10,579 nt of DNA, taken from contig CALEJM010000202.1 of NCBI GenBank assembly GCA_937898265.1, positions 1-10,579 on the forward strand. The letters are read 5' to 3'. Below, piece by piece: positions 1 through 6,106 of this stretch. The notes beneath the pieces were generated by a model. The model was not told where the DNA came from, did not search any database, and saw only the letters and a list, made by a program, of their open reading frames with translations. The stretch is from an uncultured Porphyromonadaceae bacterium. GTDB lineage: Bacteria; Bacteroidota; Bacteroidia; Bacteroidales; Paludibacteraceae. Each line of letters opens with the position of its first letter. Position 1 is the stretch's first letter. The position numbers and the translations under genes were made by a program.

Positions 1-27
1 TTTGTTATATTGAAACTTTATTGCCAT
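1..27 (-). CDS. atpD: V-type ATP synthase subunit D, 5' end only (partial)
   Basis: Only the first nine codons are in the window, reading MAIKFQYNK from the ATG at 27-25; the gene continues past the left edge. From memory, this N-terminus matches Bacteroidales V-type subunit D, whose proteins begin MAIKFQYNKT. Its place directly after subunit B also fits the conserved operon order. Subunit D is the coiled-coil central shaft that turns inside the A3B3 ring and couples ATP hydrolysis or synthesis to the membrane rotor. A G-rich run, GGGGAGGGGG, lies a few bases upstream of the ATG on the coding strand. It could act as a ribosome binding site, but it is also one arm of the repeat at 31-67. The identification rests on nine residues plus context. 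Confidence 0.8.
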
Positions 28-30
28 ATT

Positions 31-67
31 AGACCCCCTCCCCGCTCCCCCTTTAGGAGGAGAGTAG
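31..67. repeat. C/G-rich repeat, copy 1, next to the subunit D start
   Basis: The plus strand has a C-rich arm, AGACCCCCTCCCCG, then a second C run, then a purine arm AGGAGGAGAG. The same pattern, inverted, occurs at 133-167, and the first 12 bases (31-42) are the exact reverse complement of 156-167. It lies in the 140-base gap between atpB and atpD. On the mRNA strand its G-rich arm ends about four bases before the subunit D ATG. Short C-rich repeats of this style are common between genes in Bacteroidota as far as I know, but I cannot name a family. Confidence 0.7.
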
Positions 68-132
68 AATGTCTTGTGGGAGGGTTTTCTACTATATAAT
101 TAATAAATTTGTTCACACAGACCCTATATGTA

Positions 133-167
133 ACCCCCTCCCCCTGAAGGGGGACGGGAGGGGGTCT
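133..167. repeat. C/G-rich repeat, copy 2, with hairpin right after the atpB stop
   Basis: This copy abuts the atpB stop codon. ACCCCCTCCC at 133-142 pairs perfectly with GGGAGGGGGT at 156-165. An alternative inner stem, CCCCCT/AGGGGG (140-145 with 148-153), would leave only a tiny loop. No U-tract follows on the atpB strand, so this is not a textbook intrinsic terminator. It may act as an mRNA processing or stability element between atpB and atpD. It is an inverted copy of the element at 31-67. Confidence 0.7.
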
Positions 168-1493
168 TTACTTCCAATAGATATCCGTAAACTCCTTCTT
201 GATGTTGACCTCCTCAATCTTGAAGTACTTGCGGAAGAGCGACCAAGTCACATCGAGCATCTCCTCAGTGTTGAGGTTGACATCGATGGCCAGCAACTTA
301 GAAGCGTAGTCCTTGGCGAAGTCGAGACAACGGTTGTCGTAGTCGGTAAGGTCGAAACCGTTCTCCAACTTGGTCTTTGCATTGGCTGCATCGGCATACA
401 GACGGATAGCGGCATTCATCACCTGTGAGTGGTCCTTACGGGTCTTCTTACCTGCAACCAACTGCTTCAGACGAGAAAGTGAACGGAAGGGGTCGATGAC
501 AACCTTACCTACATCAGAGTCACGACGCAGATAGAGCTGACCCTCGGTGATGTAACCGGTGTTATCGGGCACGGCATGGGTGATATCGCCACCAGAAAGG
601 GTGGTCACGGCGATGATGGTGATAGAACCACCACCTACGCTCTCGGGGAACTGAACGGCCTTCTCGTAGATCTTTGCCAAGTCTGAATAGAGCGAACCGG
701 GCATAGAGTCCTTTGAAGGAATCTGGTCCATACGGTTGCTTACGATACTCAGAGAGTCGGCATAAGAGGTCATATCGGTGAGCAATACCAATACGGTCTC
801 ATGCTTCTCCACAGCGAAGTACTCTGCTGCTGCCAGTGCCATGTCGGGAATCAACAGACGCTCTACAGCGGGGTCCTCGGTGGTGTTGATGAAGGAGATG
901 ATACGGTCCAGGGCACCAGCGTTGGAGAAGGTGTTGCGGAAGAAATAGTAGTCATCGTTGGTCATACCCATACCACCAAGGATGATCTTGTCGGCCTTGG
1001 CACGCATGGCTACCATAGCCATTACCTCATTGAAAGGCTGGTCGGGGTCAGCGAAGAAAGGAATCTTCTGACCGGAAACGAGCGTGTTGTTCAAGTCGAT
1101 ACCGGCAATACCGGTAGCGATGAGCTCAGATGGTTGTTTACGACGAACTGGGTTCACACTTGGACCACCAATCTCAACTTCTACGCCTTCGATTTCTGGA
1201 CCGCCATCGATTGGGTCACCGAATGCGTTGAAGAAACGGCCAGCCAATTGGTCGCTCACTTTGAAAGAAGGAGCTTTGCCGAGGAAGATAACCTCTGCGT
1301 TGGTTGGGATGCCTTCAGTGCCTTCAAAAACCTGGAGGGTAACGTTGTCGCCCATGATTTTTACAACCTGAGCGAGCTTACCATTTACGGTTGCCAATTC
1401 ATCATTACCTACACCTGTTGCCTTCAAAGAGCAAGTAGCCTTTGTGATGGCAGTGATTTCGGTGTAGATTTTTTGAAATGCTTTTGTAGCCAT
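168..1493 (-). CDS. atpB: V-type ATP synthase subunit B (regulatory/non-catalytic)
   Basis: The 441-residue product is the non-catalytic partner of subunit A in the A3B3 head of a V/A-type ATPase at the cytoplasmic face of the inner membrane. The N-terminal beta-barrel covers about residues 1-75. The nucleotide-binding-like core has GDPIDGGPE (92-100) and NPVRRKQPSELIATGIAGID (114-133). The P-loop position is degenerate, SGQKIPFFADPDQPFNE (140-156), with no GxxxxGKT, as expected for B. A helical C-terminal domain follows from about 350. The ATG at 1491-1493 gives the family's usual N-terminus, and the leader is AT-rich without a clear Shine-Dalgarno. It starts 52 bases after atpA and is surely cotranscribed with it. 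Oddity: synonymous codon use changes abruptly between residues 123 and 143. After that point all 21 Lys codons are AAG and all 15 Glu codons are GAG; before it only 3 of 9 and 3 of 10 end in G. Identity is certain; the cause of the codon shift is not. Confidence 0.97.
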   Translation of the reverse strand: MATKAFQKIYTEITAITKATCSLKATGVGNDELATVNGKLAQVVKIMGDNVTLQVFEGTEGIPTNAEVIFLGKAPSFKVSDQLAGRFFNAFGDPIDGGPEIEGVEVEIGGPSVNPVRRKQPSELIATGIAGIDLNNTLVSGQKIPFFADPDQPFNEVMAMVAMRAKADKIILGGMGMTNDDYYFFRNTFSNAGALDRIISFINTTEDPAVERLLIPDMALAAAEYFAVEKHETVLVLLTDMTSYADSLSIVSNRMDQIPSKDSMPGSLYSDLAKIYEKAVQFPESVGGGSITIIAVTTLSGGDITHAVPDNTGYITEGQLYLRRDSDVGKVVIDPFRSLSRLKQLVAGKKTRKDHSQVMNAAIRLYADAANAKTKLENGFDLTDYDNRCLDFAKDYASKLLAIDVNLNTEEMLDVTWSLFRKYFKIEEVNIKKEFTDIYWK

Positions 1494-1545
1494 ATTTGAT
1501 TTCTGTTTTTTACAAATTAATTAAAGTAAGGATGTCCCTCAGGTT

Positions 1546-3300
1546 TTATTTCTGGCGTTCTGCAAGAATTTCCTTCAATGACTCGTAGCTCTTGTCGAAT
1601 GTCTCTGAGTGGAATTCGCTATAGTTCATCTGTTTGCAAACGTTGATGATACGTTTGAAGAATTCCATTACGTCGATAAATGTTTCGAACTGGTACTCTG
1701 AGTTGCAGATGTCCATCACGAGGTTCAACATGAACTCTTGACGCTCCAATGGGCAGTTTGCATCGATTTTATCGAATGCGTCCTGTTGGAGGATTACGAA
1801 GTCGATAACTTCAGATTTCCAGAAGATAACGTGATATGCTACTGGTACACCGTCGTCACCCAAGATGTTGATTTGCTCTTGAACTTCTTTACCGCGTTGG
1901 AGCAAGGTCTTCATTTGGTTAACCTTACCAATCCAGTCGCCCTCAATCTTGGTCTTGATGTAGTCTTCGAACTCTGGATACTCGATGTATTTTGAGTAAG
2001 AGTCGATTGAGTTGATAGCTGGGTAACGTTTGCGGTCGGCACGGTTCTGCTCCAATGCATAGAAGCAACGGGCAGCTTTCTTGGTGCCTTCGGTTACAGG
2101 CTCTTTCAAGTTACCACCTGCAGGTGATACTGTACCGATGAAGGTGATTGAACCAGATTTGCCGTTGTTGAGATATACATAACCTGCGCGGCTGTAGAAT
2201 GCGCCGATGATAGCAGACAAGTCCATAGGGAATGCGTCCTGACCAGGAAGTTCCTCCATACGGTTTGACATCTCACGGAGAGCTTGTGCCCAACGTGAAG
2301 TTGAGTCGGCCATCAACAATACGCGCAAGCCCATTGAGCGGTAGTACTCGGCGATGGTCATTGCTGTGTAAACAGATGCCTCACGAGATGCTACAGGCAT
2401 GTTAGAGGTGTTGGCGATGATGATGGTACGTTCCATCAACTTGCGGCCGGTGTGTGGGTCTTCGAGTTCAGGGAACTCTACGAAGATTTCTACAACCTCA
2501 TTCGCACGTTCACCGCAAGCTGCGATGATTACGATGTCAGCCTCTGCTTGTTTTGAGATAGCGTGCTGAAGCACGGTTTTACCTGTACCGAATGGGCCAG
2601 GGATAAAGCCGGTACCACCTTCAACGATTGGGTTGGCAGTGTCGATAGCGCGAACACCGGTTTCCAACAATTTGAATGGACGTGGTTTTTCAGCATAGTG
2701 GGTGATAGCCTTTTTAACAGGCCATTTTTGAATCATGGTGATGTTGTGATCGTTGCCTTCCTCATCGGTGATGACAGCGATTGTGTCTTTGATTTTGTAT
2801 TCGCCAGCAGCAACCACAGATTTAACTGTGTAGTTGCCTTGCATAACGAAAGGCACCATGATTTTATGTGGTTGGTGGTTTTCGTCAACTTCACCGAGCC
2901 ATGAAGCAGCCTGAACCTTGTCGCCGACTTTGGCGATTGGTTGGAATTTCCAGAGCTTCTCTTCGTCGAGTGGGAAGTTGTATTCACCACGTTTCAAGAA
3001 TACACCAGTAAGTTTGTCCAAGTCGTTCTGCAAGCCATCGTAGTTACGACTGAGCAAGCCAGGACCAAGAGTTACCTCCAACATGTGTCCTGTAAACTCT
3101 ACAGTGTCACCTACTTTAAGGCCACGTGTGCTTTCGAACACCTGAACGAATACGTTGTCGCCTGTTACTTTAATAACCTCTGCCATCAACTTGGTTGTAC
3201 CGACAGAGATGTAGCAGATTTCGTTCTGAGCTACAGGACCATCTGGTACCACAGTCACGAGGTTAGAGATGATTCCTTTTACTGTTCCTTTTGTTGCCAT
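1546..3300 (-). CDS. atpA: V-type ATP synthase subunit A (catalytic)
   Basis: This 584-residue protein is the catalytic subunit that binds and hydrolyses or makes ATP in the A3B3 head. The N-terminal barrel is at about 1-75, followed by the bulge or non-homologous region of A subunits at about 110-190. The Walker A motif GPFGTGKT is at 235-242, and the catalytic glutamate is E264 in GERANE (263-268). The Walker B strand LLMADSTSRWAQALRE begins near 328. The region SPAGGNLKEPVTEGT (392-406) and a helical C-terminal domain follow. Length is normal for the family and no key residue is missing. The ATG at 3298-3300 is preceded by an AT-rich leader with no Shine-Dalgarno. It lies 51 bases after the DUF2764 gene and 52 before atpB. 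Codon use is mixed, with many AAA, GAA and CCA codons, matching only the first third of atpB. Confidence 0.98.
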   Translation of the reverse strand: MATKGTVKGIISNLVTVVPDGPVAQNEICYISVGTTKLMAEVIKVTGDNVFVQVFESTRGLKVGDTVEFTGHMLEVTLGPGLLSRNYDGLQNDLDKLTGVFLKRGEYNFPLDEEKLWKFQPIAKVGDKVQAASWLGEVDENHQPHKIMVPFVMQGNYTVKSVVAAGEYKIKDTIAVITDEEGNDHNITMIQKWPVKKAITHYAEKPRPFKLLETGVRAIDTANPIVEGGTGFIPGPFGTGKTVLQHAISKQAEADIVIIAACGERANEVVEIFVEFPELEDPHTGRKLMERTIIIANTSNMPVASREASVYTAMTIAEYYRSMGLRVLLMADSTSRWAQALREMSNRMEELPGQDAFPMDLSAIIGAFYSRAGYVYLNNGKSGSITFIGTVSPAGGNLKEPVTEGTKKAARCFYALEQNRADRKRYPAINSIDSYSKYIEYPEFEDYIKTKIEGDWIGKVNQMKTLLQRGKEVQEQINILGDDGVPVAYHVIFWKSEVIDFVILQQDAFDKIDANCPLERQEFMLNLVMDICNSEYQFETFIDVMEFFKRIINVCKQMNYSEFHSETFDKSYESLKEILAERQK

Positions 3301-3351
3301 ATATATATTGTATTTATTTTTCTTTTTTCCCGAGTTTGACTCTCAGCATTT

Positions 3352-4185
3352 TTATTCAAAATGTATGTCCTTTTTCATCTCGTTGAGCAGTCCGCGGAAC
3401 ACTTCCTTTCCTTGCTCAACGCTGAGACAATCCCAACGATGCATCAATTCGCAACGAATCCAATAGGAGAGGACGTTTTCAACGGAGAAGTGATCGAAGA
3501 AGGTGTGGTCTTCAAGCCACTCCCACTTCAGTGCATCCATCTTCTTTTCTCTGTCGAGAGGGTTGGACTCTTCTGCCACAGAGAGGAATTGGTCGACATA
3601 CTCAAACTGTCCTACCAAACCGAAGTCGCGAGCGCCACTGCTGCGCAAGGCTTCTGCGATTTCGTTGTCGCCGATCACGGCAGACTTTACGTTGAAACCA
3701 TGTTTGCGGCAGATAACAGCAGCAATCACGTTGTTCATGTTCAGACAGAATTCAAACCATTCTGCAACGAATTGGTTTTTGCATTCCATGCCGAACTCGT
3801 AGTAGAGACGGGTGAGCAGGTCTTCCTTCGACTCGATGTTAGCACTTACTTCCTCGTCGTTGATTGTCTCGTAGTATGTTTTCACATACTTCTGCAATCG
3901 TGCATCCTTTTTCTCTTTGTTGTCTTCGTCGGCAAGGATGGTGAGAATCTCATGCCAATCGTCGGCGGTCAAGAGACCGAGGTCGTTAAGTTCTGCACCG
4001 CTGTTCTCCAGATATGCCAACAGGTTTGCGTTGTCGTATTGCATCAGAAGCACGTCGAGCAAACGGCTGTCGTGCTTGCTGAGCACAGCGCGCAACTCCT
4101 CGAGCAGGTCGTGAAGTTCTGGGGCTGACTTAGCGTTGTCGGCTTGGAGGTCGGGCAGACCAGTTATAAGATTATAATATTCCAT
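3352..4185 (-). CDS. DUF2764 family protein of the V-ATPase operon
   Basis: This 277-residue soluble protein has no signal peptide or membrane segment. It begins MEYYNLITGLPDLQ, the typical start of the DUF2764 family found between subunits E and A in Bacteroidota V-ATPase operons. It looks mostly helical and acidic. Visible stretches include an acidic hinge around residues 85-115, the segment RLYYEFGMECKNQFVAEWFEFCLNMNNVIAA (about 126-156) and a C-terminal segment, SYWIRCELMHRWDCLS, followed by a charged helix. Its biochemical role is not established to my knowledge. Its position and the absence of recognisable subunits C and F nearby suggest it may be a divergent C-type collar/central-stalk subunit or an assembly factor; that is inference. 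A GGAG lies about 11 bases before the ATG at 4183-4185, and a 12-base palindrome and a hairpin lie just upstream. Confidence 0.88.
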   Translation of the reverse strand: MEYYNLITGLPDLQADNAKSAPELHDLLEELRAVLSKHDSRLLDVLLMQYDNANLLAYLENSGAELNDLGLLTADDWHEILTILADEDNKEKKDARLQKYVKTYYETINDEEVSANIESKEDLLTRLYYEFGMECKNQFVAEWFEFCLNMNNVIAAVICRKHGFNVKSAVIGDNEIAEALRSSGARDFGLVGQFEYVDQFLSVAEESNPLDREKKMDALKWEWLEDHTFFDHFSVENVLSYWIRCELMHRWDCLSVEQGKEVFRGLLNEMKKDIHFE

Positions 4186-4194
4186 GTGCGAGTC

Positions 4195-4225
4195 TCCAAA
4201 TTTGGAAACAGGAGCATTGTCCTGT
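4195..4225 (-). promoter_or_regulatory. Palindrome plus stem-loop in the atpE-DUF2764 spacer
   Basis: The 44-base spacer holds a perfect 12-base palindrome, TCCAAATTTGGA (4195-4206). Directly beside it is a perfect 6-bp hairpin: ACAGGA (4208-4213) pairs with TCCTGT (4220-4225) around a 6-base loop. On the mRNA these sit between the atpE stop and the DUF2764 start, and the palindrome includes the possible GGAG ribosome site. They could tune translation or mRNA processing at this junction. No U-tract follows, so termination is not implied. Confidence 0.5.
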
Positions 4226-4229
4226 AGGG

Positions 4230-4826
4230 TTATTTACCGAACAACATCTCCACCAATTTTGGACGGAGGAATTCTTTGAAGTATTCTACAAACTCAGCGT
4301 CGCCGAATGAGATTTTGTAACCACCTTGAGCTGGTGAGATAGAGAAGTCGGTTTTCAAACCTTTAACTTCGTTGATCTTTACGCCTTGGTTGAGCAATTC
4401 TTTAGCGTTGGCAGTGAAATACTCTGTGAGAGCCTCGGCATTCTTAGCCTCGATTTTCACTTCGCCGTCGTTTACCCATTGTTTGCAGAGGTCAGCAATG
4501 AGACCCTGCATGAATCCTTTGTCTGCAGTAGCAGCTTTCACTGAATCGGAAGCCAGCTTACCACAAAGGAGGTTAGTCACTTCTGTTCTCAACGCATTGA
4601 CTGATTGATCGGCAAAAAGTTTCAACTCAGACTGAGTATTCTTTTTCAACTCTTCAGCATTGCGAGTGGCAGCATTCATGATGTTTTCGGCTTCGCTTTT
4701 TGCTTTTGCCACGATGTCTGCTGCTTCTTTTTGTGCCTTAGCCACCAATTCAGCGGCTTCTGTCTTACCTTTTTCTACACCTTCATTGTAAATTTTGTCG
4801 GTGAGTTCTTGGAGTTTTGTATTCAT
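4230..4826 (-). CDS. atpE: V-type ATP synthase subunit E (peripheral stalk)
   Basis: This 198-residue protein has the two-part form of V-ATPase E. Residues 1 to about 85 are a long, Ala/Glu/Lys-rich helix (KGKTEAAELVAKAQKEAADI and on) that would form the peripheral-stalk coiled coil. From about 90 on is a globular domain containing EVKIEAKNAEALTEYF and DFSISPAQGGYKISFGDAEFVEYFKEFLRPKLVEMLFGK, which would hold the top of the A3B3 head. The stalk stops the head from spinning with the rotor. No separate G/H-type stalk partner is visible in this window. It is the first gene of the operon, with a putative promoter at 4872-4906 and an untranslated leader of roughly 40 bases. The ATG at 4824-4826 is the natural start and has no clear Shine-Dalgarno. 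Confidence 0.92.
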   Translation of the reverse strand: MNTKLQELTDKIYNEGVEKGKTEAAELVAKAQKEAADIVAKAKSEAENIMNAATRNAEELKKNTQSELKLFADQSVNALRTEVTNLLCGKLASDSVKAATADKGFMQGLIADLCKQWVNDGEVKIEAKNAEALTEYFTANAKELLNQGVKINEVKGLKTDFSISPAQGGYKISFGDAEFVEYFKEFLRPKLVEMLFGK

Positions 4827-4871
4827 TTTGTGCGATTTATATATTCCGGGAATGTATCAAAAATTTGTTGG

Positions 4872-4906
4872 CAAAGGTAGCATTTTTTATTTGATTTTTA
4901 AGACAA
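4872..4906 (-). promoter_or_regulatory. Putative promoter of the V-ATPase operon
   Basis: On the minus strand TACCTTTG (4879-4872) matches the Bacteroidota -7 consensus TA-N2-TTTG and is followed by GC. A TTG at 4906-4904 could be the -33 element, although its 24-base spacing is somewhat long. Transcription would begin near 4866, giving a leader of about 40 bases to atpE. The leader includes a small palindrome, ATTCCGGGAAT (4843-4853). Confidence 0.55.
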
Positions 4907-4921
4907 TAATATGTACTTTTG
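4891..4921 (+). promoter_or_regulatory. Putative truA promoter
   Basis: TTG at 4891-4893, a 20-base spacer and TACTTTTG at 4914-4921 match the Bacteroidota TTTG / TA-N2-TTTG promoter pattern closely. The start of transcription would lie near 4927, about 25 bases before the truA ATG at 4952. Its -33 side overlaps the divergent ATPase promoter. It also shows that the in-frame ATG at 4919 lies inside the promoter and is not the start. Confidence 0.65.
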
Positions 4922-4951
4922 CACATAGATTTTCACATTCTTTCAAAGAAA

Positions 4952-5728
4952 ATGCAAAGATATTACATATCAACAAGTTACAACGGAACCAACTACTGCG
5001 GTTGGCAGATACAACCCAACGGAATATCCGTTCAGGAAACCGTATCCAAGTGTTTAAGCACCATTCTTGGTGAAGAAACACTCATCACCGGGGCTGGAAG
5101 AACCGATGCCGGCGTGCATGCTAAATACATGCCTGCTCATTTTGATACGACCCAACCGATTGATGATTGCGCCCGTCTTGTCAACCGACTCAACAGTTTC
5201 TTACCCAAAGACATAGCAATCCAAGGATTGTGTCCCGTTCATGCCGATGCCCACGCCCGTTTCGACGCAACGGCACGCAGTTATGAATATCACGTTGTGA
5301 CCCGAAAATCCCCATTCCATGAGGGGTTGGCATGCCGACTCCCCCACCCCGTTGATTTCAACGCTATGAACCTGGCTGCAAAGAGGTTATTTCAATATAC
5401 CGATTTCACTAGTTTCAGTAAGCTTCATACCGACGTCAAGACAAACGACTGCACGATTATGCGTGCTGAATGGGAACAAATCAGCGAGGACCACTGGGTG
5501 TTTCATATCCGCGCCAACCGCTTCTTACGCAATATGGTACGTGCCGTTGTTGGCACTCTGCTCCGCGTTGGACGAAGCGAAATCGACGCAGAGGGTTTCT
5601 GTCGTATCATTGAGGCAAAAGACCGTTGTCAGGCAGGTCAGTCGGTGCCTGCTTGCGGACTCTATCTCACCGAAGTCGACTACCCTTATCCATTGGATTA
5701 CATCACCGACAAACCGACCAGAAGATAG
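4952..5728 (+). CDS. truA: tRNA pseudouridine(38-40) synthase TruA
   Basis: The 258-residue product converts uridines at positions 38-40 in the tRNA anticodon arm to pseudouridine. Recognition rests on the N-terminus MQRYYISTSYNGTNYCGWQIQPNG and the catalytic-loop motif GAGRTDAGVHA with the nucleophilic aspartate at about residue 52. Further support comes from RFDATARSYEYHV, carrying the conserved tyrosine, and RFLRNMVRAVVGTLLRVGR near the C-terminus. Length is normal for the family. I chose the ATG at 4952 over the in-frame ATG at 4919 because the latter falls in the predicted -7 element and family members begin with the RYY stretch. The gene is divergent from the ATPase operon, appears monocistronic and is followed by an intrinsic terminator. 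Confidence 0.96.
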   Translation: MQRYYISTSYNGTNYCGWQIQPNGISVQETVSKCLSTILGEETLITGAGRTDAGVHAKYMPAHFDTTQPIDDCARLVNRLNSFLPKDIAIQGLCPVHADAHARFDATARSYEYHVVTRKSPFHEGLACRLPHPVDFNAMNLAAKRLFQYTDFTSFSKLHTDVKTNDCTIMRAEWEQISEDHWVFHIRANRFLRNMVRAVVGTLLRVGRSEIDAEGFCRIIEAKDRCQAGQSVPACGLYLTEVDYPYPLDYITDKPTRR

Positions 5729-5767
5729 TCATCTCCCATTTGGATTTTGGGAATCGCACAATAAAAT

Positions 5768-5799
5768 TGTCTGCCGCGAAATGGTGGCAGACAGTTTTT
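5768..5799 (+). terminator. Intrinsic terminator of truA
   Basis: TGTCTGCC (5768-5775) pairs perfectly with GGCAGACA (5786-5793) around a 10-base loop, and a T5 run follows at 5795-5799. It lies about 40 bases past the truA stop, the expected place for a rho-independent terminator. Confidence 0.85.
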
Positions 5800-6106
5800 G
5801 TTTGAAAAATCATCGCTGCAAAATCTCGGCGAGAAATTCCATTTTCTCACAAGTCAAAAACATTTGGTTTTCAAGATATTTTTTGGACGAATCTCCACCC
5901 TATTTTGTAGATTACGATTCAAGAATTAAAACCGCTTCGCTCTATTCCGTTTTCAAAAAAAATCGTTTCAAAAATATGGGGCGACAAAAGGTTTCTGCAA
6001 CTACAATCTTGGGATTTTTCAACCCCAAAACCACATCAAAAAATTACGCTCCAAAAGTCTTGAGAACCAAAACTCCTGAAGCGTATTTTTTATTTTACAG
6101 AATGCC
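5800..6106. other. AT-rich convergent intergenic stretch, no supported gene
   Basis: This region lies between the 3' ends of truA and the TPR gene. It is AT-rich, with scattered TTTTCAA words (5868, 5950, 6016, and a GTTTCAA near 5965). A plus-strand frame stays open across it, but the only ATG outside truA (5781) sits in the terminator loop. The predicted peptide, ending near 6110, looks like no family I know, so I do not call it a gene. The right end carries a possible terminator for the TPR gene. Nothing else is recognisable. Confidence 0.6.
6038..6091. terminator. Possible bidirectional terminator between convergent genes
   Basis: TACGCT (6045-6050) pairs with AGCGTA (6080-6085). After one mismatch the flanking A run (6039-6043) pairs with the T run (6087-6091), so U-tracts follow the stem on either strand. 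It begins about 20 bases past the TPR-gene stop, the right place for termination on the minus strand. The 29-base loop is long, which lowers confidence. Confidence 0.4.

Noticed and set aside
28..167. CRISPR or tandem repeat array in the atpB-atpD spacer
   Set aside because: There are only two copies, in inverted orientation and without regular spacers, so this is an intergenic repeat pair, not an array.
69..428. Plus-strand frame of 119 codons at the left edge
   Set aside because: It covers the repeat-bearing spacer and the 3' end of atpB on the opposite strand, with no coding evidence.
801..1499. Plus-strand open frame of 232 codons antisense to atpB
   Set aside because: It lies wholly opposite a certain gene, has no family resemblance, and long antisense frames are expected where the coding strand has biased third positions.
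3361..4128. Plus-strand open frame of 255 codons antisense to the DUF2764 gene
   Set aside because: Its length is striking, but the minus-strand product is a conserved family, while the antisense peptide has no recognisable features and no promoter.
4919..4951. Longer truA start at the upstream in-frame ATG
   Set aside because: That ATG lies inside the predicted -7 promoter element, and the extra eleven residues are not part of the TruA family.
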